Assembly (NCBI GenBank): GCA_036504855.1
Contig: DASXUL010000090.1
Span: forward strand, 1 to 18,917
Origin: DASXUL01 sp036504855
GTDB taxonomy: Bacteria > Armatimonadota > DTGP01 > JAKQQT01
Direction: 5' to 3'
DNA length: 18,917 nucleotides
Of this stretch, positions 1-6,509 are shown in pieces; position 1 is the stretch's first letter; each line of letters starts with the position of its first letter. The notes under the pieces were generated by a model. It had not been told where the DNA came from, did no database searches, and saw only the letters and a list, made by a program, of their open reading frames with translations. Made by a program: the position numbers and the translations under genes.

Positions 1-113
1 AGGCCGCTCTCTGGCAGCAGGAACGCAACAACCATCAGGCCACTATCAACTGGCAGTTCACAACCAAAGACGCACGCGTCAAGCTCAAAAGACTCTATCC
101 GCAGATAAAGTAA
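1..113 (+). CDS. IS630-like transposase, C-terminal fragment (cut by window edge)
   Basis: An open frame enters from the left edge (first full codon at base 3) and stops at TAA 111-113. It encodes about 36 residues ending in INWQFTTKDARVKLKRLYP plus three residues. This closely resembles the conserved C-terminus of IS630-family DDE transposases (typically INW.FTT.DAR.KLKRLYP). The catalytic residues would lie outside the window. The stretch is more A/T-rich than the phage genes to the right and runs on the opposite strand, so it is either an insertion sequence or host DNA next to the phage. The family call rests on recalled similarity of a short tail; intactness cannot be judged. Confidence 0.72.
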   Translation, partial: AALWQQERNNHQATINWQFTTKDARVKLKRLYPQIK

Positions 114-280
114 CACATCCTCTCTAACTAACGACTTAGTAGCGTGAACCTCACGCCGGTGGTTCCGTCATTCGGGGATCGCAGCGCGTCTGGTCCGTCC
201 ACGGCCAATGGAAGAGGGGCGGTTGACGGATCGCGCCCGCAGTCCGCCAATCGCCCCGACGATGAAGGCAATCGCCCCTC
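114..280. other. Junction between transposase end and last phage gene
   Basis: No convincing gene. Bases 114 to about 145 are A/T-rich and probably contain the right end of the IS element. From about 145 onward the composition becomes G/C-rich like the phage. On the minus strand a short open frame (about 278 to 168) follows a GGAGGGG sequence and would encode a glycine-rich hydrophobic stretch (IAFIVGAIGGL), but it has no ATG, GTG or TTG start. It may be a remnant of a further phage gene. No attachment-site repeat is recognisable, because the other phage end is not in the window. Confidence 0.4.
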
Positions 281-577
281 CTACGTGGCGTATGCGCTGG
301 TCAGCTTGTTCCTGAGGTCGGTGATCGTCTCAGCCGACAGCTTATCGATCTCGGCCTTCAGGAAGTCGCGAATGTCGGCGCCGACACCCAGCCTTACCTT
401 GATGGGGATCCCGAAGATGCGGAAGCGAACCACCGAGATGGTCCCGGTGTTCTGTATCCACGCCTTCAGCCGCGCCTTGTAGGCCTCCACCGCCTCGCCT
501 GCCTGCGGGGCGACCGACGTCAACCCAGCCGCCAAGAGGGCGCGCAACGTCGCCCAGTAGAGATCGTTACCCTTCAT
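281..577 (-). CDS. Hypothetical protein, 98 aa, end of lysis cassette
   Basis: I do not recognise a family. The protein starts MKGNDLYWATLRALLAAGL. It has a moderately hydrophobic helix near residues 7-24, a central beta-rich stretch (about residues 45-65, TISVVRFRIFGIPIKVRLGV) and a charged C-terminal helix (about 66-94). Its ATG overlaps the stop of the preceding two-helix membrane protein (ATGA, 575-577 against 574-576), which argues for translational coupling and a real gene. It is the last phage gene before the transposase junction. Its position after endolysin and holin candidates suggests a lysis or late-expressed role, but nothing in the sequence fixes one. Confidence 0.7.
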   Translation of the reverse strand: MKGNDLYWATLRALLAAGLTSVAPQAGEAVEAYKARLKAWIQNTGTISVVRFRIFGIPIKVRLGVGADIRDFLKAEIDKLSAETITDLRNKLTSAYAT

Positions 578-855
578 GCCTTCGGGGCCTCCTCCGCCCC
601 GCTTCCCGCATTGGCCGCGTTCGCCGCGGCGATCTGCACGCTGGCCGCGGCGTGCGCCTGCTGCCCGTCCTCGTAGGCCATGGCGGCGGAGATCGCGCCG
701 AACAGGACGGAAATCGCCGTCGCCAGGCGCATCAGGTACTCGGCCCGGTCTGGCCAGATGACGCCGGCGACGCCGGCGGCCGCGATGGCCACGCCGCCGA
801 GCTTGGCGAGCTGGAGTTTCCGCCCTCGAGGGGCCGGCGTTGCCGTTGGGTTCAT
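574..855 (-). CDS. Putative holin, two-helix membrane protein, 93 aa
   Basis: The start at 855 (MNPTATPAPRGRK) is chosen because its ATG overlaps the endolysin stop (ATGA), although the frame is open further upstream. A positively charged N-terminus (R10, R12, K13) is followed by an Ala/Gly-rich transmembrane segment at about residues 17-34. A short turn (WPDRAEY) leads to a second hydrophobic segment at about 40-61. The tail (62-93) is Ala-rich and ends in acidic residues. Small size, two membrane segments and adjacency to the M15 endolysin fit a holin. Phage holins are defined mainly by topology and context, so this is inference rather than family recognition. A second membrane protein lies on the other side of the endolysin. 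Confidence 0.62.
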   Translation of the reverse strand: MNPTATPAPRGRKLQLAKLGGVAIAAAGVAGVIWPDRAEYLMRLATAISVLFGAISAAMAYEDGQQAHAAASVQIAAANAANAGSGAEEAPKA

Positions 856-1265
856 GCCGTCTTCCCGCCTTCCGGAAGCTCCACGTGGCCCAGGTCCCAG
901 CCCCACTGGTAGCCGCCGTTCAGCCCGTGCGCGTGCGCCGATCGACCGATCAGCTTCCAGACGGGCGACTTGTCATCCCAGATGGGACGGCCGCCCTTGT
1001 CCACCGCCACCAGGTCCGCGGCCTCCCCGTCGCAGTGGCGCGATCTCCGCCGCTTGGTGACCACGGCCTTAGGGTTCACGATCACCCACTCGCCGCTGGC
1101 CAGCTGCCTCCTACCCTTCGCCCAGTTCGCGGCGGCCTGCGCTTCGGAGCGCAGACCCTCCACCACGCGCAGGTTGTAGCCGTGGCCTTTCAGGTCCTCG
1201 ATCACGGCCGTCACCTTGCGGACCAGGTCCGGCTTGCAGCCGTGCAGTTTCTCAGCGTTCGTCAT
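852..1265 (-). CDS. Endolysin, M15-family peptidase (VanY / L-Ala-D-Glu type)
   Basis: A 137-residue peptidoglycan peptidase that would cut the stem peptide during lysis. The fold signature is complete: GLRSEAQ at 37-43, then the metal-binding SRHCDGEAADL block with H77 and D84, then WGWDLGHVEL with D124 and H127. The spacings H-x6-D and D-x2-H match the zinc ligands (H77, D84, H127) and the acidic catalytic residue (D124) of M15C endolysins such as that of phage T5, which is also 137 residues long. There is no signal peptide, so export needs a holin, and candidates lie on both sides. The start overlaps the stop of the 64-residue gene (ATGA). It has a catalytic domain only and no separate wall-binding domain. 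Confidence 0.93.
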   Translation of the reverse strand: MTNAEKLHGCKPDLVRKVTAVIEDLKGHGYNLRVVEGLRSEAQAAANWAKGRRQLASGEWVIVNPKAVVTKRRRSRHCDGEAADLVAVDKGGRPIWDDKSPVWKLIGRSAHAHGLNGGYQWGWDLGHVELPEGGKTA

Positions 1266-1456
1266 TCGATGCCTCCTCGCCGGCGTAGCGGCTTCGCAGC
1301 CGTCTCTATGGCCGTTCCCTCCTCGCCGGCGGCGATCCCGGCGACCTCAGCCAGCAGCGCCTCCAGTTCCGCGACCCTGGCGGCCAGCGCTTGGTTGCGC
1401 TCGTGGACCGGGCAAGTCCGGCACTCGGGGATCAGCAGCGGCGTCTCGGTCGCCAT
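1262..1456 (-). CDS. Small cysteine-containing coiled-coil protein, 64 aa
   Basis: I do not recognise a family. Near the N-terminus is a CxxC..H arrangement (C12, C15, H18), followed by a short heptad-like helix (NQALAARVAELEALLAEV, about 21-38) and a basic end (LRRRGG). A similar layout (Cys pair plus short coiled coil) occurs at the start of some IS66-type proteins, but there is no other sign of a transposon here. The gene sits between an XhlA-like membrane protein (5-base gap) and the endolysin (4-base overlap), so it is co-translated with the lysis cassette. It could be an accessory lysis factor or a chaperone for the membrane protein. It has no membrane segment, so it is not an obvious spanin. 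Confidence 0.66.
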   Translation of the reverse strand: MATETPLLIPECRTCPVHERNQALAARVAELEALLAEVAGIAAGEEGTAIETAAKPLRRRGGIE

Positions 1457-1461
1457 CTGGA

Positions 1462-1686
1462 TCAGCGCCCCTTCCTCGTCAGGTAATAGAGGATCACGCC
1501 GGTGAGGACGCCGGTGGCGACCGGCTGCACGATCATCAGGACCGTGAGGCCGCCCAACGCGCGATCGGCCAGCTTCTCCAGGCTCCGCACCGTCTCGGCG
1601 ATGCTCTTCAGCGCTTCGTCGATCTTGTCCAGCCGTTCCTCATGGACCGCGCACGGCGTGTCTCGCGTCTGGCGTGTCTCTCCCAC
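1462..1686 (-). CDS. XhlA-like membrane protein / holin candidate, 74 aa
   Basis: The chosen start is GTG at 1686, because a strong GGAGGGG ribosome-binding site lies a few bases upstream. The frame is open further up but would run into the hub gene. The product has a soluble amphipathic helix (about 15-42, ERLDKIDEALKSIAETVRSL) followed by a C-terminal transmembrane segment (about 44-69) and a basic end (RKGR). This order, coiled coil then single membrane helix, is that of XhlA-type haemolysin/holin proteins, although the match is by architecture. It is the first gene of the lysis cassette and follows a 44-base gap containing the GGCATAATC motif described separately. Confidence 0.66.
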   Translation of the reverse strand: MGETRQTRDTPCAVHEERLDKIDEALKSIAETVRSLEKLADRALGGLTVLMIVQPVATGVLTGVILYYLTRKGR

Positions 1687-1714
1687 ATTTCCCCTCCGTG
1701 GATTGGTGTCCGCC

Positions 1715-1727
1715 CGATTATGCCGCC
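1715..1727 (-). repeat. Intergenic motif GGCGGCATAATCG, copy A
   Basis: Located 3 bases beyond the hub stop codon and 28 bases before the GTG of the XhlA-like gene. On the minus strand it reads GGCGGCATAATCG. It matches copies at 10323-10335 and 14755-14768, which also lie in gaps between gene blocks. CATAAT resembles a -10 box, but no matching -35 box is visible at normal spacing. Function unknown. Confidence 0.5.
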
Positions 1728-1730
1728 CGC

Positions 1731-4547
1731 TCAGATCCCGGCGATCAGAGTCTCGTAACGCGCCTCGTAAGCGTCCGCCGCCGTGAAGGGAACGCCGGGA
1801 AGCGCCGAGACCGTGATCATCGATCCGTCCGCCGCCACGTCGACGTACGGCTGCCGCCACTTCTTCCCGCCCACCCAGACCTGCACGTCGTCTATCGCCG
1901 ACGCGGCGACCGGCCGGCCGGCGACGTTCAGCGCGATCGTCTCGGCGCCCTCAGCGGCGTTCCCCTCCAGCCAGACCACCGACGCGGCGGAGGTCGCCAT
2001 CCCCGCCGTAACGCCTGTGGTCGAAGCGGACAGCGCCGCGGCCTCGACCGCCGTGGAGAGGGTCGCGTGCGCGGCGTCCACCGATTGGCCAATCTGCGAG
2101 ATCAGGGCGGTGAGGTCGGCCCGCTCCTCCGATCGCTCCACCTCGCAGGACCAGCCGGCGCGCCCGAACGTGTGGGTGACCTGCACCGGCATGAGCGTCA
2201 GCCCGCTGCGGCCGCCGGGAACGTTCGAGACGTGCAGCAGGCCGTCCGGCCGGATGTTCCGGATCCGGTCGACGATGCGCGCCGGCGAGGGGGAGGCCGG
2301 CGCGGCGCGCTGGTTGGCGTAGTTCACGAAGTACCGCTCGGCGTCCGCGGCGCTTCGCACCTTCGATTCGGAGACCCGCGCCTCGCGCGTCCCGAAGTGC
2401 GGCTGGCCGGCCAGCTCCCCGGAATGCCACACCGCGGAGTCCCGCGCCGCCTGGCTGGCGTACCGCCCGATGGGGTCGGCGTCGCTCTGGAACCACGCGT
2501 CCTCCGTGGTCAGCCGGTAGGTCACCATCGCGGAGCCTTCCACGAACGGGTAGAGGACCGGATCACCGGACGCGTCCACAGGCCACCCGACGTGCAGATA
2601 GACGCCGTCGAGATACGCCGTACCGGAGGCCGACGCGCCGAGCCCGCCGAACAGGAGAGCGGCCTGCCGACAGTCGCTCGACGTGCGGTAGTCCACGTGG
2701 TAGCGCCGCCACCCTCCGCCAGCGGGCAGGGAGATCCGGCGCCCGTCGTTCACGGCGCTTCCGTCACCGGCGATCGACGCCCGCCTTCGCCACTTGCTGC
2801 CGTCGTACTCGAACAGGAGCGCGTCCAGGTTCTGGGCCTCCGTCTCGGAACCGGACCGGGCCCAGAAGGAGAGGCGGCACTCGGCGTTCGCGCCGATGGC
2901 GATCGCGTTCGGCCCCGTCTGGATGCCGGCGTAGCAGTAGGCGTCATTCCCGGTGGAGTAGCGCAGGCGGATGCAGTAGGCGCCCTGGGCGGCATCCCGA
3001 GCCGCCGCGTCCATGGCGGCCACCGAGGAGGACAGCCCCTCCGTCGTGTCGTTGGCGTTCAGGAGCCAGCCCGTCTGTGTCATCGAGTCCGCGGAGAACA
3101 GCCGCACGTCGTCGATCCCCATCCCGGCGCTCGATCCGGAATCCACCGCGGGCAGCCGGATGCAGACGGAGACGGTCGCCGCGGCGGCGGGCATGTCGAA
3201 GGCGTACTCCTTCAGGGACCAGACTTGCTGGCTGACGGTCCAGGCGTTGGGATATCCCGATGGCCCGGAGATGGGGACGGCGGAAAGCTCCGTCGCCGAC
3301 CCGTCCCAGACCCGCAGCCAGATCTCCGGCGTGCAGGCGTGGGCCGCCGACTGCGCCGCCATGTTGACGCGGAACCGGTAGCGGACGCCGCCCGTGACGG
3401 AGACGGGATCCCCGCGGATCTCCTCCACGCCGGCGTTGTTGTCGAGCTCCATGTACCGGGACCCGCTCGCCGCGCTGAGGGTGTCGTTCCCGGACCGGCC
3501 CTCATTGCTCTTGGCGGCGGGGTCTCCCGATACCCGGTCCCAGTGCAGGGCCGTCTTGTCGTCGTCGGTCTGGACATCCTCGAACGACGGGTTCAAGACG
3601 ACGTTCGCCCCTTCGTTGCTCGGCAGCTCGAATCCGCCGTTGGTGACCAGGTTGGGATAGAGCGCCGGGCCGGCCTCGATGGTGAGCGCGTTGACGACTT
3701 CCGATGCGTCGGTCTCGAAACCGAGCGATACGCAGTCCTTGCGGTAGAACGCGTGGTACGCGGCGTGTTGCGGCCTCGGGCGCAAGTAGATCCGCTCCAG
3801 CCCGTAGCCGTCCAGATCGACGCCCCATGTCACGCCGGGGACGCCTTTCACCAGCCCGGAGAGCACTTCCGAGAGGGAGCCCTGGAGGAGCTTCGTCTCG
3901 CCCACCGTGATCCCCACCGTCTGGATGTCGAGCGACGGCGCCGGTATTCCGAGCTCCTCATACCAGGGGAAGGCGTAGTCCAGGACGAGCGCGCTGAACA
4001 GAGCGGAGAGGTCCTGCTCGGAGAAGGCGTACTGGCGGTTCACGCTGACGCCCTTCAGGCGTTCCACGGCGCCGTAGGCCGTGAGCTCGAACGTGTCCGG
4101 CCGGCTGGAGTGGCGGCCCGACTGGTAGTATCCCCGCCACCATTCCAGCCAGCCGGACGCCTCCCGCACCCACACGCTGATGCGGTCGTTCGGCAGAAGG
4201 GCGCACTCGGTCCCGAGCGGCAGGGGGAAGGAGAGGTCGAGCTGGCTCATGCCGCCGTCCATGCGGTTCACGAAGCGGACCTCGACGACCCTTCGCGTGG
4301 GGAGCTCGTTCAGCAACCGCCGCCAGGCCCCGTCCACCAGGCGGTAGGCGCGGACCTGCCAGCCGCGCCGGCGTCCGTCCCACGAGCCGCCGGCGTCGCG
4401 GCTCCGGGGCAGGGCGTCGGCGTAGGGGGAGACGGGGACGATCGGGTCCGGCGCCGCGCCGTAGGCTGAACCAACCGACGCGATCCACGCCGTGGACGCG
4501 ATGGAGATGGGAATGGGGCCGGAGTATCCGGTGGGGGTGTCCGCCAT
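1731..4547 (-). CDS. Tail hub / tail-tip protein with two inserted jelly-roll (CBM-like) modules, 938 aa
   Basis: It occupies the place of the central baseplate hub, after the tape measure and distal tail protein. Residues about 60-290 look like a hub N-terminal region: VVEVRFVNRMDG near 87-98, NDRISVWV near 120-127, then WLEWWRGYYQSG, as in gp27/Tal-type proteins that close the tube. Residues about 299-485 and 487-655 are two beta-rich modules with the look of carbohydrate-binding jelly rolls: NLVTNGGFE at 299-307, NPSFEDV at 319-325, and GIDDVRLFS and YLDGVYLH as closing strands. Hub-like sequence resumes at about 660 (AMVTYRLTTEDAWFQSD) and runs to about 820, followed by an Ala/Ser-rich helix and a C-terminal beta domain. 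The inserted modules probably contact host surface glycans. The first 20 residues nearly repeat those of the neighbouring 53-residue gene. Confidence 0.8.
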   Translation of the reverse strand: MADTPTGYSGPIPISIASTAWIASVGSAYGAAPDPIVPVSPYADALPRSRDAGGSWDGRRRGWQVRAYRLVDGAWRRLLNELPTRRVVEVRFVNRMDGGMSQLDLSFPLPLGTECALLPNDRISVWVREASGWLEWWRGYYQSGRHSSRPDTFELTAYGAVERLKGVSVNRQYAFSEQDLSALFSALVLDYAFPWYEELGIPAPSLDIQTVGITVGETKLLQGSLSEVLSGLVKGVPGVTWGVDLDGYGLERIYLRPRPQHAAYHAFYRKDCVSLGFETDASEVVNALTIEAGPALYPNLVTNGGFELPSNEGANVVLNPSFEDVQTDDDKTALHWDRVSGDPAAKSNEGRSGNDTLSAASGSRYMELDNNAGVEEIRGDPVSVTGGVRYRFRVNMAAQSAAHACTPEIWLRVWDGSATELSAVPISGPSGYPNAWTVSQQVWSLKEYAFDMPAAAATVSVCIRLPAVDSGSSAGMGIDDVRLFSADSMTQTGWLLNANDTTEGLSSSVAAMDAAARDAAQGAYCIRLRYSTGNDAYCYAGIQTGPNAIAIGANAECRLSFWARSGSETEAQNLDALLFEYDGSKWRRRASIAGDGSAVNDGRRISLPAGGGWRRYHVDYRTSSDCRQAALLFGGLGASASGTAYLDGVYLHVGWPVDASGDPVLYPFVEGSAMVTYRLTTEDAWFQSDADPIGRYASQAARDSAVWHSGELAGQPHFGTREARVSESKVRSAADAERYFVNYANQRAAPASPSPARIVDRIRNIRPDGLLHVSNVPGGRSGLTLMPVQVTHTFGRAGWSCEVERSEERADLTALISQIGQSVDAAHATLSTAVEAAALSASTTGVTAGMATSAASVVWLEGNAAEGAETIALNVAGRPVAASAIDDVQVWVGGKKWRQPYVDVAADGSMITVSALPGVPFTAADAYEARYETLIAGI

Positions 4548-4550
4548 GGG

Positions 4551-4712
4551 TTACTTCCGCGCGCTGACGGCGTTATCCGAGCCGGTGGTCACCGCGGCCG
4601 GATCGTGGGGTTTGTCGCCCTGGATGCCGATCCGCCCGAAGGTGGGAAGGTTGGCCGTCTGCGCGACGGAGATGGGGATGGGGCCGGCGTACCAGGTGGG
4701 GGTGTCCGCCAT
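4551..4712 (-). CDS. Small virion-associated protein, 53 aa, sharing its N-terminus with the hub
   Basis: It starts MADTPTWYAGPIPISVAQTA and ends in SARK before TAA at 4551-4553. Residues 1-20 differ from the start of the adjacent 938-residue hub at only a few positions (W/G, A/S, V/I, Q/S), and the DNA is nearly identical over about 55 bases, so one arose by duplication. The remainder (NLPTFGRIGIQGDK, then an Asp/Ala/Thr-rich tail) is unlike the hub. Its ATG overlaps the preceding stop (TAATG) and it ends 3 bases before the hub start, so it is embedded in the tail operon. I do not recognise a family. It may be a small tail-tip component, with the shared peptide acting as a docking tag. Confidence 0.72.
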   Translation of the reverse strand: MADTPTWYAGPIPISVAQTANLPTFGRIGIQGDKPHDPAAVTTGSDNAVSARK

Positions 4713-5578
4713 TATTCCCACCTCATGAGGAGCCGTACGGAGCTGACCGATCCCGTCGGGAACGTGTTCCCCACCGCGCGATACGCCGCCGGCTTTCCGT
4801 AGGCGGAGACGGTGACCGGCGTGCCGCCGGTGAAGTCCGCCGTCTGCCCGACGCAGGCGTTCAGCATGGGGTTGCCGAGCTTTCCGACCCAGGGGAACAC
4901 GGGGGACACCGGGACCGACCCGCCCATCCCCCCGCTAATGTTGTACGGCGGGGCAGCCGACACGAAGGCCCCGACGGGCGGCGACAGGGTTCCGTCCTTC
5001 GTCATCGTGGATTGGCCGGTCATGCCGTTGTTCACCGACGAGCAGACCACCAACGTGACGTACTCGTCCGTGGGGTCCCCCGTATTGCCGCGCGACCGGT
5101 CCAGGCAGATGAACAGCCCGACACTGGACCCCTCCAACAACGAGAGCGCGAAACCGCCGGAGTCCGCGAACAAGCACGAAACGTAGGGGGCGGTCCCCGT
5201 TACGCTCCCCGTGTTCGTCGCGGAACCCAGGAAGGCTCCCACAGGGTTCGCCGCCGCATCGAAGGACCGCGCCAGCTGGATGGCCAGCTGCATGCCGTAG
5301 GTCGCGCTGATCCGATACGTCAGCTTCACGGTGAATGGGAACGCGGCGAACAGGTCATCCCCGGGCCGGAAGATCTCGAAGTGCGTGTTCGCGCCGCCGG
5401 CGGGGACCGTGACGGTGGACCAATCGAGTTGCCCGGGTATGCCGGCGGCCCTCTGCCAGCCGCCGGCCAGGAGGCCCGCCGAGACGGGCTGATACATCAT
5501 CCTGAACAGGTCCAGTTGCGAATAGGGCGAGATGCCCGCAACCGGGGCCGTTGGGTACGCGGTCCATTGGGATGTCAT
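4712..5578 (-). CDS. Putative tail/virion protein, 288 aa, unknown family
   Basis: It sits between the distal tail protein and the hub genes, preceded by an AAGGAG ribosome-binding site in a 13-base gap. The protein is Gly/Ser/Thr/Pro-rich and beta-rich, starts MTSQWTAYPTAPVAGISPYSQ, and has no signal peptide or membrane segment. The middle (about 75-200) looks like a beta sandwich (FPFTVKLTYRISATYGMQLAIQL; SLLEGSSVGLFICLDRS; EYVTLVVCSS). The C-terminal part (about 215-288) is rich in Pro/Gly and ends SVRLLMRWE. Position and composition suggest a tail-tip or receptor-contact protein. No specific function is supported. Confidence 0.72.
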   Translation of the reverse strand: MTSQWTAYPTAPVAGISPYSQLDLFRMMYQPVSAGLLAGGWQRAAGIPGQLDWSTVTVPAGGANTHFEIFRPGDDLFAAFPFTVKLTYRISATYGMQLAIQLARSFDAAANPVGAFLGSATNTGSVTGTAPYVSCLFADSGGFALSLLEGSSVGLFICLDRSRGNTGDPTDEYVTLVVCSSVNNGMTGQSTMTKDGTLSPPVGAFVSAAPPYNISGGMGGSVPVSPVFPWVGKLGNPMLNACVGQTADFTGGTPVTVSAYGKPAAYRAVGNTFPTGSVSSVRLLMRWE

Positions 5579-5591
5579 GCGCGCTTGCTCC

Positions 5592-6509
5592 TTACCACCA
5601 CCGGGAGCGGTGGCTGATCGTTACGGAAGTTGGTCCGGTCCCCGTCCAGGAGACCTGAAGGGTGTTCGCTCCCCGGTTGAGAGAGAGGAGTTCCCCGTCG
5701 CAGGTTGGCGGATCGCCCGCCGAGGCGACGATCGTTCCCTCGTCGCAGTCCACGGTCACCGCGCCGGCCGAGACGGCGCCGTCGATGGTGAGCCGTTCCC
5801 CGGTGTTCAGGTTCTCGACGAGGATGGCGACCTGGCCCTCCGCGACGTCGAAGGCGAGGACGGGAGCGCCGGGAGCGTTGCCCTCGTAGGCGATCGGGAT
5901 GGCGGCGGGCCCCGCGCCGGTGAGCGCCAGCGTGGTCGTGTGGAGGGCGTCGTCGTACCGGATGGGATCCGGGCAGGTATAGGTGGCCTCCCAGGAGAGC
6001 GCGACGTCCGGGTTCTCCATCTGCTCGAAGGAGCGGGCCACGCACTGGGCGAAGTGGTAGCGGTCGGAGTCCAGATAGAGCTTCACGACGCCGGCGTGGA
6101 AGAAGCCGTCGTAGAGGTCGCGGGCCCACCGGACGCACTCGTACAGGGCCGCCCGCCGGCCCCATGTAACCGTCCCATCGGTCACCGCCTCGTCGCCCCA
6201 GTCCGGCTCATCGGCGCCGGTTGCGCCGGTCTGCGTGCACTGGTACAGCGTCCCGTCCGGAAGGGCGATCACGTCGCCGGCGTTGGCCAGGAGGCCCGGC
6301 CCCCACCGGTTCGGCGACACGAGCAGCTTCCCGCCGAAGGTCACCCGGCGCGGGTTCCACAGCGCATCGACGGCGACGGAGCCGTTCGCTCCTCCGCGGG
6401 CCTGCTCCTGGGCGTCGGCGTCGTCCTGCTCGGAGAGCGTCTCGGTGTCCCACAGGAAGACCAGCTCACCCGCCGGGTTGGACCGCGTCATCTTTCCGGC
6501 CAGATACAT
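5592..6509 (-). CDS. Distal tail (Dit)-like protein, 305 aa
   Basis: It follows the tape measure directly (TGATG overlap at 6509), where siphophages keep the distal tail protein that joins tube to hub. The start MYLAGKMTRS at 6509 is chosen for that overlap. The segment at 142-185 (VKLYLDSDRYHFAQC... ALSWEATYTCPDPIRYD) resembles the Dit/siphovirus tail component core, which often ends in a 'cPDP..Y' strand. At about 86-116 there is a recurrent phage tail module of the type GTLYQC...GATGADEPDWG...VTDGTVTW. The C-terminal third (about 195-305) is a beta-rich galectin- or fibronectin-like region ending TSVTISHRSRWW. The role assignment rests on position and these motifs. Confidence 0.74.
   Translation of the reverse strand: MYLAGKMTRSNPAGELVFLWDTETLSEQDDADAQEQARGGANGSVAVDALWNPRRVTFGGKLLVSPNRWGPGLLANAGDVIALPDGTLYQCTQTGATGADEPDWGDEAVTDGTVTWGRRAALYECVRWARDLYDGFFHAGVVKLYLDSDRYHFAQCVARSFEQMENPDVALSWEATYTCPDPIRYDDALHTTTLALTGAGPAAIPIAYEGNAPGAPVLAFDVAEGQVAILVENLNTGERLTIDGAVSAGAVTVDCDEGTIVASAGDPPTCDGELLSLNRGANTLQVSWTGTGPTSVTISHRSRWW

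Noticed and set aside
128..141. ACTAA-CGAC-TTAGT inverted repeat near the IS end
   Set aside because: Only five base pairs in A/T-rich DNA; not enough to call an IS terminus or att site.
168..278. Short minus-strand hydrophobic frame (IAFIVGAIGGL) after a GGAGGGG sequence
   Set aside because: No ATG, GTG or TTG start in frame. It is kept only as a possible remnant in the junction note.
1674..4469. Long plus-strand open frame of 931 codons
   Set aside because: It is antisense to the hub gene. The minus frame has hub and jelly-roll motifs and fits the operon; the plus frame is Arg/Gly/Val-rich shadow caused by high G+C.
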